DNA from: Bradyrhizobium erythrophlei
Lineage (GTDB): Bacteria; Pseudomonadota; Alphaproteobacteria; Rhizobiales; Xanthobacteraceae
DNA: 64,000 nt
Direction of reading: 5' to 3'
Assembly: GCF_900129505.1 (NCBI RefSeq)
Contig: NZ_LT670818.1
Location: forward strand, 7,659,001 to 7,723,000
The notes beneath the pieces were generated by a model. The model had not been told where the DNA came from, did not search any database, and saw nothing but the letters and a program-made list of their open reading frames with translations. The position numbers and the translations under genes were made by a program. Below, in pieces: positions 41,590 to 50,967 of this stretch. Each line of letters starts with the position of its first letter. Position 1 is the stretch's first letter.

Positions 41590-42174
41590 ATGTCCCGGTC
41601 CGAAAAGCCCGACATGAAGGAGCGGATTCTCGAAACCGCCGACCGGCTGTTTTATCTGCGCGGCATCCGCGCCGTCGGGGTCGATACGGTCGCGGCCGAG
41701 ATCGGCATCTCCAAGCGCACGCTGTACAATCATTTCCCTTCCAAGAACGAGCTGATCCGGGCCTATCTGGAGCGGCGCTTCACGAAGGCTCCCGCATCCG
41801 ACAAGCCGCCCGTCGACCAAATCCTGGGAACGTTCGATCGGCTGGAGCGAGGCTTCGCCAGCAAGGGCTTTCGCGGCTGCCCGTTCGTCAACGCGGTGGC
41901 CGAACTGGGCGCGGAGGATCGGGCGGTGAAAAAGATCGCGATCGCCTTCAAGGAAAGCCGCCGGCTCTGGTTCCGCGACCTGTTGCTGCGGCTCGATGTG
42001 GCCGATCCGGAGGGCCTTGCGACACAGCTCACGCTGCTGGTCGACGGCTCGATCGCGCAGGATCTGGTGCGCGACGATCCCTCCATGGCGCGCGCGGCGA
42101 AGCAAGCTGCAACCGTGCTGCTGGCGAATGCGGGGGTTGAAGTTGGCGGCAGTGACGCCGAGACGAAATCGTGA
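41590..42174 (+). CDS. TetR/AcrR-family repressor
   Basis: A 194-residue regulator: N-terminal helix-turn-helix (ERILETADRLFYLRGIRAVG, AAEIGISKRTLYNHFPSKNE), and a ligand-binding domain with GCPFVNAVAEL. Divergent from the MFS gene. ATG 41590 is chosen; 41614 is an in-frame alternative that would leave the helix-turn-helix intact. Confidence 0.92.
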   Translation: MSRSEKPDMKERILETADRLFYLRGIRAVGVDTVAAEIGISKRTLYNHFPSKNELIRAYLERRFTKAPASDKPPVDQILGTFDRLERGFASKGFRGCPFVNAVAELGAEDRAVKKIAIAFKESRRLWFRDLLLRLDVADPEGLATQLTLLVDGSIAQDLVRDDPSMARAAKQAATVLLANAGVEVGGSDAETKS

Positions 42175-42329
42175 CCGCACTCAACAGTCGACCCCGGCTG
42201 CTTCCTGAAGCCACTCCGAGCTGCTAGCGTCGCCGCACAAAGGTGCAATCCGGAATACCAGATTCGGTCCGGCGGGATTTCACGGTGACGAACGCCCCGC
42301 AAAATCCGGCTGCGGCAAGGGAAGCGGCG

Positions 42330-43535
42330 ATGGAAGACATGAAAGTGACCGCCAACGGCTACGATTTCGAGCCGGCGCACGCCGCCATGCAGCGTCTTGT
42401 TGACGGCAACATCCTGTCCGGCGTTTCATCCGCGGTGCTGGTCGGCAGGGATCTGGTGGACGTGAATTGCGCTGGATGGGCCGACAAGGAAGCGCAGACG
42501 CCTTTGCGCGTCGACCACATCTTCCGCGTTTTTTCCAATACCAGGCTGGTCACATCCTGCGCCGCGCTGCTGCTGGTCGAGGAAGGCCGATTGCGGCTGG
42601 ACGATCCGATCGAAAAGTTCATTCCGCAGCTTGCGAACCGCAGGGTATTGCGCCCCGGCGCAGCCTCGCTGGACGAGACGGAGCCGGCCAGGGGGCCGAT
42701 CAGCATCGGTCATCTGATGAGCCACAGTTCGGGCCTCAGCTACGGCTTTTTCGATCCCGGCACGGTCATTTTCAAGGCCTACAACGAGCGCCGGGTGCAC
42801 GACCCCAGGACGACGTTGGCCGAGATGGTCGATGTGTTGGCAGACCTGCCGCTGATCTATCAACCCGGAACATCCTGGGAATACTCGGTCGCCACTGATG
42901 TGCTGGCGCGGCTCGTTGAAGTCATCAGCGGCCAGCCATTCGATCAATTCATTCAAGCCCGGATTCTTGGCCCGCTGGGCATGGTGGACACCGGCTTCGT
43001 CGTGCCGCAGAAAGATCAAAGCCGGCTCGCGGCGTATTACGCCGGCGCAGACATGGTCGATCCGATGAAGCCCGGGCTCACGCGAACGGACAACGCACCC
43101 TATCCGGGTGCTTATCTGCGCCCCATCCCAAGGCTCAATGGCGGCGGCGGTCTGGTTTCAACCTTGCCGGATATGGTGGCGCTGATCCGAAGCCTGCTGC
43201 CCGGAGGCCCGACCCTGCTCAAGCCGGAAACGATTGCGTTGACGATGACCAACCAGTTGGCCGACGGGGTGTGGATGCGCTTTCCCGTGACGGGCGAGCT
43301 TCCCGGCAGGGGATATGGGCTCGCCGGCGGGTTGATCTTGCAGCCCTCGCCGTTCGATCATCCCTATGCGGCCGGCGAACTCTATTGGGGCGGGATCGCG
43401 GGCACGCAATGGTGGATTTCACCAAAGAACAACGTTGCGGGCGTGATAATGACGCAGCGACACATGTCGTTCACGCATCCCTTTGCCTTCGAGTTCAAAC
43501 GACTGGCGTATGAAGCGGTAAAGCGCGCACGCTGA
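42330..43535 (+). CDS. Serine hydrolase of the beta-lactamase/EstB family with altered SxxK
   Basis: A 401-residue class C beta-lactamase-fold protein (start 42330, GGGAAGCGGCG before ATG). The catalytic tetrad reads FRVFSNTRLVTSC: Ser is present, but the general-base Lys is Arg (AGG, one base from AAG). The second motif is WEYSVATDVL, as in EstB-type esterases, and the C-terminal WGGIAGTQWWISP matches that family. No signal peptide, so probably a cytoplasmic esterase relative. Arg for Lys would normally cripple activity. Confidence 0.82.
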   Translation: MEDMKVTANGYDFEPAHAAMQRLVDGNILSGVSSAVLVGRDLVDVNCAGWADKEAQTPLRVDHIFRVFSNTRLVTSCAALLLVEEGRLRLDDPIEKFIPQLANRRVLRPGAASLDETEPARGPISIGHLMSHSSGLSYGFFDPGTVIFKAYNERRVHDPRTTLAEMVDVLADLPLIYQPGTSWEYSVATDVLARLVEVISGQPFDQFIQARILGPLGMVDTGFVVPQKDQSRLAAYYAGADMVDPMKPGLTRTDNAPYPGAYLRPIPRLNGGGGLVSTLPDMVALIRSLLPGGPTLLKPETIALTMTNQLADGVWMRFPVTGELPGRGYGLAGGLILQPSPFDHPYAAGELYWGGIAGTQWWISPKNNVAGVIMTQRHMSFTHPFAFEFKRLAYEAVKRAR

Positions 43536-43571
43536 GGAAGCGCGCTGCAGCCGGCTAACGCCACCACGGGA

Positions 43572-44945
43572 TCAAGCGGCCTGCGCCACCACCCGGTTGC
43601 GGCCGTCATGCTTTGCCCGATAGAGCGCGGTATCGGCGCGCTTGAGCACGTCGGCGACGGCCTCGCCCTTGAGTTCGAGCGTCGACAGGCCGATCGAGAT
43701 CGTGACCTCGATGCGTTTTGCCCCCTTGTTGACCGCGAAAGGTTCGCCCGCGATGGAACGGCGCAGCCGCTCCGCCACCATGCCCGCGACGTGCAGGTCG
43801 GTCTCCGGCATCACGATGACGAATTCCTCGCCGCCGTAGCGGCAGGCGAGATCGATGCCGCGAATAGACTTCCGGATCCGGACCGCGAATTCGCGCAGCA
43901 CGTCGTCGCCGGCGTCGTGGCCGTAACTGTCGTTGATCGCCTTGAAGAAATCGATGTCGAGCATCATCAGCGCCAGCGGCTTGCCGCGGCTCGCGGCCTG
44001 TTCGGCGAGGGTGCCGAGATGGCTCTCCATGTAGCGCCGGTTATGCAGGCCGGTCAGCGCGTCCGTGATCGCCATCTCGATCGAGTTCTGCACATTGTCG
44101 CGCAGATCGTCGGTGTAGCGGCGCTTGCGGATCTGGGTGCGCGCCCGCGCCAGCAATTCGTTCTTGTCGACCGGGCGCAGCAGATAGTCGTTGACGCCGA
44201 TCTCGAGCCCGCGCAACAGCCGCGTATTATTGTCGGCGTCCGCGATGGCGAGAATGGGCACATGCCGGGTCCGCTCCAGCGAGCGCGCCTGGCTGCACAG
44301 CCGCAAGCCGTCGAAATTGTCGAGCCCGAGCGAGACGATCAGGAGGTCGTAATTGCCGTCGGCCGCGTGAAACAGCGCCTCAGCCGGGTTGGTTTCGACG
44401 TCGACACCGTGCTCGGTCGAGAGCACCGGCGCCAGCCGTTCGTAGGACGACGGCCGGTCGTCGACCAGGAGGATGCGGCCGCCCTTCCCGGTGTCGGCCA
44501 CCGCACTTCGCTCCGGCGCCTGCACGCCGATCTCGAGCGAGGTGATGGCGCGCATGCGCAGCTCATCGGTCATCATCTTGAGCCGGGTGAGCGAGCGCAC
44601 CCGCGCGATCAGCACGATGTCTGACACCGGTTTTGTCAGGAAATCGTCGGCGCCGGCCTCCAGCCCGCGCACGCGATCGGCCGGGCTGTCCAGCGCCGTG
44701 ACCATGACAACCGGAATGTAGTGCGTGGCCGGATTGGATTTCAGCCGGCGGCAGACTTCGAAGCCGTCCATGTCGGGCATCATCACGTCGAGCAGGATGA
44801 TGTCGCATTCGGCGCGCCCGCACATCGCCAGCGCCTCGGCGCCGTTGGACGCGGTCAGCACATCGAAATATTCGGCCGACAGCCGCGCTTCCAAAAGCTT
44901 GACGTTGGCGGGGACGTCGTCGACGACCAGAATACGCGCGGACAT
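43572..44945 (-). CDS. pleD: Response regulator / diguanylate cyclase PleD
   Basis: 457 residues: receiver 1 with phospho-acceptor in LLDVMMPDMDG, a second receiver (about 155-275) whose Asp position is not conserved (LIVSLGLDNFDG), and a GGDEF domain (about 290-455) with YGGEEF. An RGID I-site lies just before GGEEF, so c-di-GMP feedback is expected. PleD drives the motile-to-sessile change at the pole. Only 11 bases separate it from divK, so the two are co-transcribed. Confidence 0.97.
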   Translation of the reverse strand: MSARILVVDDVPANVKLLEARLSAEYFDVLTASNGAEALAMCGRAECDIILLDVMMPDMDGFEVCRRLKSNPATHYIPVVMVTALDSPADRVRGLEAGADDFLTKPVSDIVLIARVRSLTRLKMMTDELRMRAITSLEIGVQAPERSAVADTGKGGRILLVDDRPSSYERLAPVLSTEHGVDVETNPAEALFHAADGNYDLLIVSLGLDNFDGLRLCSQARSLERTRHVPILAIADADNNTRLLRGLEIGVNDYLLRPVDKNELLARARTQIRKRRYTDDLRDNVQNSIEMAITDALTGLHNRRYMESHLGTLAEQAASRGKPLALMMLDIDFFKAINDSYGHDAGDDVLREFAVRIRKSIRGIDLACRYGGEEFVIVMPETDLHVAGMVAERLRRSIAGEPFAVNKGAKRIEVTISIGLSTLELKGEAVADVLKRADTALYRAKHDGRNRVVAQAA

Positions 44946-44956
44946 CGAAATTCCCC

Positions 44957-45322
44957 CTACCCAATAAACCGTCGAACCGTTTCAATAAATTTTCCGACCG
45001 AGATCGGTTTCGACAAATAGGCCTCGCAGCCGCCCTCACGGATGCGTTCCTCGTCGCCCTTCATGGCGAACGCAGTGACCGCGACGACGGGAATCGAGCG
45101 CAGCTCCGGATCGTCCTTGATCCAGCGCGTGACTTCCAGGCCCGAAACTTGCGGAAGCTGGATGTCCATCAGAATGAGATCGGGATGAAGCTTGCGCACG
45201 AGATCGAGCGCCTCGAAACCGTTCGACGTGCCCGAGGTCTGATAGCCGTGCGCTTCCAACAGATCGCGAAAGAGCTTCATATTGAGCTCGTTGTCCTCCA
45301 CGATCAGGACGGTTTTTGCCAT
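44957..45322 (-). CDS. divK: Single-domain response regulator DivK
   Basis: 121 residues, one receiver domain: [20 protein letters not shown], Asp in [13 protein letters not shown], conserved Thr in [16 protein letters not shown], and Lys in [11 protein letters not shown]. DivK works with PleC and DivJ to control CtrA and polarity. Directly upstream of pleD, the canonical arrangement. Confidence 0.97.
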   Translation of the reverse strand: MAKTVLIVEDNELNMKLFRDLLEAHGYQTSGTSNGFEALDLVRKLHPDLILMDIQLPQVSGLEVTRWIKDDPELRSIPVVAVTAFAMKGDEERIREGGCEAYLSKPISVGKFIETVRRFIG

Positions 45323-45550
45323 CCCGTCCCTCCAATCCCCGAGTTGCAGGTCCGGAATACGGCGCAGCAGGTGCCGCCGCCGGACGTGTCAAAAAGTGAA
45401 TTCAAACTAGCGCCAGATTCGCTCTAACCCGTTAAGTCCGCGTGCCATCTTTATGCGAAGTGGTTTCCACTTGCTTGAACACGTTGCGCAGACTCGGGCA
45501 TGATGCTTCCAAAATAGAGACCATAAGTTAGCGAAAGGCAAATAGGCCGG

Positions 45551-45850
45551 TTGAAAAAGCCAGTTAAAAATCCCCGGGAAGTGGCTGAAATCGTTGCGAT
45601 TCAGGCACTTTCCTTCATCGCCGGCGAGCCCGAGCGCTTGGGCCTGTTCCTGGCCGAAAGCGGAATCGGCCCGGAGACCCTCCGCAACGCCGCGGCGGAC
45701 CCGCGATTCCTGGCATCCGTGCTCGATTTCGTCATGCGCGATGACGCGACCGTGAAGGCATTTGCGAACGTCTCGCAGCTGCATCCCACCAACATCGCCG
45801 CAGCCCATCAGGCGCTTAACGACCCCGACTGGGAGCGCGATGTGCCGTGA
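45551..45850 (+). CDS. DUF3572 protein
   Basis: A 99-residue helical protein (AEIVAIQALSFIAGEPERLG, FLAESGIGPETLRNAAADPR, LDFVMRDDATVKAFA) of the alphaproteobacterial DUF3572 family, function unknown. It starts at a TTG and its TGA overlaps the GTG of dinB as GTGA, so translation is coupled to DNA polymerase IV. Confidence 0.9.
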   Translation: MKKPVKNPREVAEIVAIQALSFIAGEPERLGLFLAESGIGPETLRNAAADPRFLASVLDFVMRDDATVKAFANVSQLHPTNIAAAHQALNDPDWERDVP

Positions 45851-47139
45851 GCATGGCTGCGCCGGCATCGGGAGGACCGACCTGCTTTTGCCGGGACTGC
45901 CTGCACGATCTGGATTTTGCGGCCCGGCGATGCAGCGAATGCGGTTCCCCTCGCCTGGCGCGGCACCGCGCGCTGTCGGTGCTGACGCTGGCCCACATCG
46001 ACTGCGACGCCTTCTACGCCACCGTCGAGAAGCGCGATAATCCTGATATCGCCGACAAGCCCGTCATCATCGGCGGCGGCAAGCGCGGCGTGGTTTCGGC
46101 AGCCTGCTACATCTCCCGCACCTTCGGCATCCGCTCGGCGATGCCGATGTTCAAGGCGCTCGCGCTATGTCCGTCCGCGATCGTGATCCGTCCCGACATG
46201 GCTAAATATGTGCGGGTCGGCCGCCAGGTGCGGCATGCCATGCAGGCGCTGACGCCGCTGGTCGAACCGCTTTCGATCGACGAGGCGTTTCTCGATCTGG
46301 CCGGCACCCAGCGCGTGCACGGCATGATCCCGGCGAAAGTGCTGGCGCGCTTTGCCCGCGAGGTCGAGCGCGACATCGGCATTACCGTTTCGGTCGGGCT
46401 GTCCTGCAACAAGTTCCTCGCCAAGATCGCGTCCGACCTCGACAAACCGCGGGGTTTTGCCGCCCTCGATCAGGACGAGGCGCGCGCCATGCTGGCCGAA
46501 AGACCGGTCGGCTTCATTTTCGGCGTCGGACCGGCGACCCAGGAACGGCTGCTCCAGCGCGGCTTTCGCATCATCGCCGACCTGCAGCGCGCCGACGAAA
46601 CCGAGTTGATGAAGCAATTCGGCGCCGAAGGGCGCAGGCTGTGGCGGCTGGCGCGTGGCATCGACGACCGCCGCGTGGAGGCCGAGAGAGGCGCCAAGAC
46701 CATTTCGAACGAGACCACGTTCGAAAACGACATCCGCGATTTCGCCATTTTGGAAAGGACGCTGTGGCGGCTGTGCGAAAAGGTATCGTCGCGCCTGAAA
46801 AGCAGCGAGTTGGCCGGATCCACTATCACGCTGAAGCTGAAGACCGCCGATTTCCGCCAGCGCACCCGCTCGCAATCAATCCACGCCCCGACGCAACTGG
46901 CGGCGAAGATCTTTGCGACGACGCGGGAAATGCTGGCGAAGGAGATCGACGGCACCGCGTTTCGCCTGATGGGCGCCGGCGTCAGCGCGCTGCAGCCGGG
47001 ATCGCCGGCCGACGACACCGACATGCTCGACCGCCGCTCGGCCCACGCCGAACGCGCCATCGACGATTTGCGCAGGAAGTTCGGCAATACCGCCGTGATC
47101 CGGGGCATCGCCTATGAGGGGCCGGAGAAGCCGGAGTAG
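45847..47139 (+). CDS. dinB: DNA polymerase IV with N-terminal zinc ribbon
   Basis: 430 residues. An added N-terminal segment (CFCRDCLHDLDFAARRCSEC) has two CxxC pairs that should bind zinc. The Y-family polymerase follows: HIDCDAFYATVEKRDNP, SAACYISRTFGIRSAMPM, and PLSIDEAFLDLAG with the catalytic Asp-Glu, then the helix-hairpin-helix and little finger. It copies damaged templates with low fidelity. GTG start inside the DUF3572 stop. Confidence 0.95.
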   Translation: MSMAAPASGGPTCFCRDCLHDLDFAARRCSECGSPRLARHRALSVLTLAHIDCDAFYATVEKRDNPDIADKPVIIGGGKRGVVSAACYISRTFGIRSAMPMFKALALCPSAIVIRPDMAKYVRVGRQVRHAMQALTPLVEPLSIDEAFLDLAGTQRVHGMIPAKVLARFAREVERDIGITVSVGLSCNKFLAKIASDLDKPRGFAALDQDEARAMLAERPVGFIFGVGPATQERLLQRGFRIIADLQRADETELMKQFGAEGRRLWRLARGIDDRRVEAERGAKTISNETTFENDIRDFAILERTLWRLCEKVSSRLKSSELAGSTITLKLKTADFRQRTRSQSIHAPTQLAAKIFATTREMLAKEIDGTAFRLMGAGVSALQPGSPADDTDMLDRRSAHAERAIDDLRRKFGNTAVIRGIAYEGPEKPE

Positions 47140-47152
47140 GAGAAGACCAATT

Positions 47153-47242
47153 GTCGTCATTGCCGGGCTTGACCCGGCAATCCATCTACTTCGAAGATCT
47201 TTGAAAAGTGATGGATGCGCAGGTCAAGCCCGCGCATGACGG
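47153..47242. repeat. Palindromic intergenic repeat, GTCATTGCCGGGCTTGACCC type
   Basis: GTCATTGCCGGGCTTGACCC at the left and GGTCAAGCCCGCGCATGACGG at the right form an imperfect long hairpin between convergent dinB and eipB. Third repeat type in this window. Confidence 0.75.
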
Positions 47243-47253
47243 TCGCGCGGCCC

Positions 47254-48126
47254 TCACTTACACGGCTTGGAGTCCTTGACGTCGAACTTGCCGAGCGCGC
47301 CGGAAATGACAAAATCATTGTAGTCGAGCACCAGCGCCCGCGAGACGCCATTCTCGAACAGCTCGAACGACATCGCATAGACCGGGGTCTGCTCACCGTC
47401 CTTGGCCTTGGCGTCGCGGTCGTAATAGCTCACCGTCACCGGCCATCGCTTCAGTGATTTCATCGCATCACTGGCGGTTGCGGGATCGGGAGAAGCGATG
47501 GCGCGGTCGCCCGGGATCGGCTGCCCGATCACGGTCAGCGTGTTGTAGACCTTCTCGCCATTGTCCGATCCGTCATAGACGGTCAGCTCGAGCAGGGATT
47601 TCCCGTCTTTGGCGGCGGCGATGATGCGCCGGATCTGCTCGGTCGGAAACACGGTCGTGCCCTCGATCGTAAATGTCTTGGCTTCCGGCTGCGTCAGCTT
47701 GACGGTGATGTGATCCCCGGTCCGCTCGGCGATGCCATCGACCGGGCTCGCGTCGCTATCGTTCATGCGGGTATCGATCTTGAACTTGTAGCTCTTGCCG
47801 TCGGCATCCTCCCAGGAGGTTGAGCGCAGATCGCTCAGCGTCACCTTGCCCTCGCCGCTGTTCAGCTCCGAGACCTGGCGGAACTCCGAGGTATAGCCCT
47901 CGCAGGCGCTGCCGGAGAAATTATACAGGATGCGCCCGCGCGCATTGTCGATCGAGGCCGAGCCCCGCGACTTGACCAGGCTAAGCTCGTAGAGCGCCTG
48001 ATGCGGAAGGAACGCAGCACTTGCCGCGGTCGCCGCCTGTCCATCGCTGAAACCCGCCCCCGCGGCAATGGCCGCAGCCGCCAGCAACAGCGATGGGGTG
48101 CGCGGAATCCGGAACCAGCGAGCCAT
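47254..48126 (-). CDS. eipB: Periplasmic cell-envelope protein EipB (DUF1849)
   Basis: 290 residues with a signal peptide (RTPSLLLAAAAIAAGAGF then SDGQA). The mature part is a 14-strand spiral in Brucella EipB and needs one disulfide; here the Cys pair is SACEGYTSEF and the C-terminal DSKPCK. Other markers: LHQALYELSL-type start (HQALYELSLVKSRG), SGACEGY-like motif, and ALVLDYNDFVISGALG. EipB maintains envelope integrity. Confidence 0.88.
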   Translation of the reverse strand: MARWFRIPRTPSLLLAAAAIAAGAGFSDGQAATAASAAFLPHQALYELSLVKSRGSASIDNARGRILYNFSGSACEGYTSEFRQVSELNSGEGKVTLSDLRSTSWEDADGKSYKFKIDTRMNDSDASPVDGIAERTGDHITVKLTQPEAKTFTIEGTTVFPTEQIRRIIAAAKDGKSLLELTVYDGSDNGEKVYNTLTVIGQPIPGDRAIASPDPATASDAMKSLKRWPVTVSYYDRDAKAKDGEQTPVYAMSFELFENGVSRALVLDYNDFVISGALGKFDVKDSKPCK

Positions 48127-48357
48127 ATGTCGTCCTTGCGAGAATGCGACGTGAAGCGTCACATTATTCACCGCCCTATTACGCCGCAACTAGGGCGCCT
48201 TCACGAAAATGTACGAATCGGCGGTCCGGAATGCCCTGTTTTTTGGCGTTTTCGTGCCGATCGGCACTCCCTTGCATGTGAAGGCGCGATGCGCGAAACA
48301 AAGCGGCTGGATTGGCGTGCGATCGGGCGCAGACTCAACGACAGACGGGGACGAAAC

Positions 48358-48825
48358 ATGGCGGGTACGGTCGAGCAGAAACTTGCGGCACAGGGCATTG
48401 TCTTGCATGAGGCCCCGAGCCCGGTGGCGAATTACGTCGGCTTTGTCCGCACCGGAAACCTGCTGTTCGTCTCCGGCCAGGTCTGCTTCGACCCCCAGGG
48501 GAAGCTGATCGCCAAGGGCAAATTGGGCGCCGGCGTCACCGTCGAACAGGGAAATGCCGCGGCGCGCGGTTGCGCCATCAATCTGTTGGCGCAGATCAAG
48601 GCCGCACTCGGCGACCTCGACAAGGTGGTCCGCGTTGTCAGGCTTGGCGGCTTCGTCAATTCGGCGCCGGATTTCCTCGATGGGCCGAAGGTGCTCAACG
48701 GCGCCTCCGACCTGATGGTCGCAGCCTTCGGCGACAAGGGCCGTCACGCCCGCACCACCGTCGGCGTCGCGTCGCTTCCCGCGGATGCGGCCGTGGAGGT
48801 CGAGGGAGTGTTCGAGGTCTCGTAG
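48358..48825 (+). CDS. RidA/YjgF-family protein
   Basis: 155 residues, start 48358 (GGGGACGAAAC before ATG). Markers: LLFVSGQVCFDPQGKLI, LAQIKAALGDLDKVVRVVRL, GKGRHARTTVGVASLP (here DKGRHARTTVGV) and DAAVEVEGVFEV. It belongs to the longer second RidA subgroup; the active-site Arg (HARTTVGV) is present, so imine/enamine deaminase activity is possible. Divergent from eipB, 12 bases upstream of the GDPD gene. Confidence 0.87.
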   Translation: MAGTVEQKLAAQGIVLHEAPSPVANYVGFVRTGNLLFVSGQVCFDPQGKLIAKGKLGAGVTVEQGNAAARGCAINLLAQIKAALGDLDKVVRVVRLGGFVNSAPDFLDGPKVLNGASDLMVAAFGDKGRHARTTVGVASLPADAAVEVEGVFEVS

Positions 48826-48837
48826 CGGAGCCGCTCG

Positions 48838-49590
48838 ATGCGCGCACCGGACTGGCTGACGGCACGGCCGGTCGCCCATCGCGGCCTGCACGATGCGGCG
48901 CGCGGCATCATGGAAAATATGCCGGCCGCGGCACAAGCCGCGATCGCAGGCAATTTCAGCATCGAATGCGACATCCAGCTCACCGCCGATGGCGAGGCGA
49001 TGGTGCATCATGACGACGCGCTGGGTCGCCTCACCGAAGGCAGCGGCGCGCTAAAGGCGATGACCGCGGCCGAACTTAAAGCGGTCAAGTTCAGGGATAC
49101 GCCCGAGCGCATGATGTCGCTCGGCGATCTCTGTACGCTGGTCGAAGGCCGGGTGCCGCTGGTGATCGAGGTGAAGAGCCATTTCGACGGCGATCGCAGA
49201 CTGGTTAGGCGGATGGCGCAAGTGCTCGCCTCCTATTCGGGCCCCGCGGTCGGGATGTCGTTCGACCCCGACCAAGTGCTGGGCTTGCGCGAAACGATGC
49301 CGGCATTGCCCCGCGGCATCGTTGCCCAGCGCAATTACGACGACAGCTCCTGGACAAAACTAACCCCCGCGCAACGCCAGGGCATGCTGCATCTGCGCCA
49401 CGCATTCCGCACCCGGCCGCATTTCGTCGCCTTCTGGGTCAACCAGCTGCCCGCGCCGGCACCCTGGATCGCCCGCAACGTTTTTGGCCTGCCGCTGTTG
49501 ACCTGGACCGTTCGCACTTCGGAGCAGCGCGATCGCGCCGCCCGATACGCGGATCAGATGATCTTTGAAGGGTTTGTGCCGGGAACCTGA
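48838..49590 (+). CDS. Glycerophosphodiester phosphodiesterase
   Basis: 250 residues of the GDPD TIM barrel. Catalytic and metal residues: VAHRGLHD, MENMPAAAQAAI, IECDIQLTADGEAMVHHDD and VIEVKS. No signal peptide, so a cytoplasmic UgpQ-like enzyme hydrolysing deacylated phospholipids. Probably co-transcribed with the RidA-like gene. Confidence 0.92.
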   Translation: MRAPDWLTARPVAHRGLHDAARGIMENMPAAAQAAIAGNFSIECDIQLTADGEAMVHHDDALGRLTEGSGALKAMTAAELKAVKFRDTPERMMSLGDLCTLVEGRVPLVIEVKSHFDGDRRLVRRMAQVLASYSGPAVGMSFDPDQVLGLRETMPALPRGIVAQRNYDDSSWTKLTPAQRQGMLHLRHAFRTRPHFVAFWVNQLPAPAPWIARNVFGLPLLTWTVRTSEQRDRAARYADQMIFEGFVPGT

Positions 49591-49693
49591 TGCACCCGTG
49601 TACGGTCTTGAAGTCGCCGCCGCAATGCACGATCTTTGCATTGGTCACCATGAGCGATGGCTGATCGTAACGCGTGACCGGTTCAAATCGTCG

Positions 49694-50941
49694 ATGGATT
49701 CATCCGAAATCACCCTGGAAGCCGTCTCTTCCATCAGCCAGATTCCGGCCGAGGATTGGAATGCCTGCGCCAATCCGTCGGCCGCTCCGGACAGCCTCGC
49801 GAACCTCGACACCCTGGCTTCGGTCGATCCCGCAACCGGGTCCTGCGCCCGTTCAAAATCTCCCTATAACCCCTTTGTTTCACACGCGTTTTTCTCTGCG
49901 CTCGAGGCCTCCGGCTCGGCCGCTGCCCGGACCGGCTGGGGGCCGCGGCATCTGCTCGCCCGGGTCGACGGCGAGATCGCCGGCATCGTGCCCTGCTATC
50001 TGAAATCGCACTCCCAGGGCGAATACGTGTTCGATCGCGGCTGGGCCGATGCCTATGAACGCGCGGGCGGCCGTTATTATCCCAAGCTGCAGGCCTCGGT
50101 TCCCTTCACCCCGGCGACCGGCCCACGCCTGTTGATCCGCGACGGCGTCGACAGGGACCAGATCGGCACCGCGCTCGCGCGCGGACTGGCCGCGCTCTGC
50201 GAGGCGACTAAGGCCTCCTCGGTCCACGTCACCTTTGCGCGCGAAGCCGAGTGGAAATTTCTCGCCACTCACGGATTCCTGCAGCGGACCGATCAGCAGT
50301 TTCACTGGCACAACCAGGGTTTTGGCAGTTTCGATGATTTTCTCGCCACCCTCAATTCGCGTCATCGCAAGGCGATCAAGCGCGAGCGGCGCGATGCGGT
50401 GGCAAACGGCATCACCATCCACGCCCTCAGCGGCAGCGACATCTCCGAGGATGCCTGGGACGCCTTCTTCGATTTCTACATGGAGACCGGATCCCGCAAA
50501 TGGGGCCGGCCCTACCTGACCCGCGACTTCTTCTCACTGATCGGCGAGAGCATGGCCAAAGACGTGCTGCTGGTGATGGCCCGGCGCAACGACCGCTGGA
50601 TCGCCGGCGCCATCAATTTCATCGGCTCCGAAACGTTGTTCGGCCGCAACTGGGGCGCGATCGAGCACCACCCGTTCCTGCATTTCGAGGTCTGCTATTA
50701 CCAGGCAATCGATTTCGCGATTAAGCGCGGCCTAAAGACGGTCGAGGCCGGCGCGCAGGGCGAGCACAAGATCGCGCGCGGCTACCTGCCACAAACGACT
50801 TATTCGGCGCATTACATCGCCGATCCCGGCCTGCGCCACGCGATCTCTGATTATCTCAAGCGCGAACGCGCCTATGTCGCGGAAGCCGGACGCGAACTCG
50901 CCGAGGCCGGCCCGTTTCGCAAGACCGATGAACCATCCTGA
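49694..50941 (+). CDS. FemAB/GNAT-like protein (PF04339 type)
   Basis: A 415-residue protein made of a double GNAT fold: YNPFVSHAFFSALEASG at the start, HWHNQGFGSFDDFLATLNSRHRKAIKRERR at the centre, and HFEVCYYQAIDFAIKRGLK, VEAGAQGEHKIARGYLP at the end. This matches the DUF482/FemAB_like family of peptidogalycan biosynthesis-related proteins, whose acceptor is unknown. The start at 49694 is one of three in-frame ATGs (49565, 49625, 49694) and is chosen because the earlier ones lie in the GDPD tail. Confidence 0.85.
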   Translation: MDSSEITLEAVSSISQIPAEDWNACANPSAAPDSLANLDTLASVDPATGSCARSKSPYNPFVSHAFFSALEASGSAAARTGWGPRHLLARVDGEIAGIVPCYLKSHSQGEYVFDRGWADAYERAGGRYYPKLQASVPFTPATGPRLLIRDGVDRDQIGTALARGLAALCEATKASSVHVTFAREAEWKFLATHGFLQRTDQQFHWHNQGFGSFDDFLATLNSRHRKAIKRERRDAVANGITIHALSGSDISEDAWDAFFDFYMETGSRKWGRPYLTRDFFSLIGESMAKDVLLVMARRNDRWIAGAINFIGSETLFGRNWGAIEHHPFLHFEVCYYQAIDFAIKRGLKTVEAGAQGEHKIARGYLPQTTYSAHYIADPGLRHAISDYLKRERAYVAEAGRELAEAGPFRKTDEPS

Positions 50942-50967
50942 AAAGACAAGCTGTTACGGGAGACGCC

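Noticed and set aside
45458..45472. AAGTGG-TTT-CCACTT dyad upstream of DUF3572
   Set aside because: A short perfect palindrome, but this sequence is common in such genomes and I see no regulator or clear placement, so it is not called as an operator.
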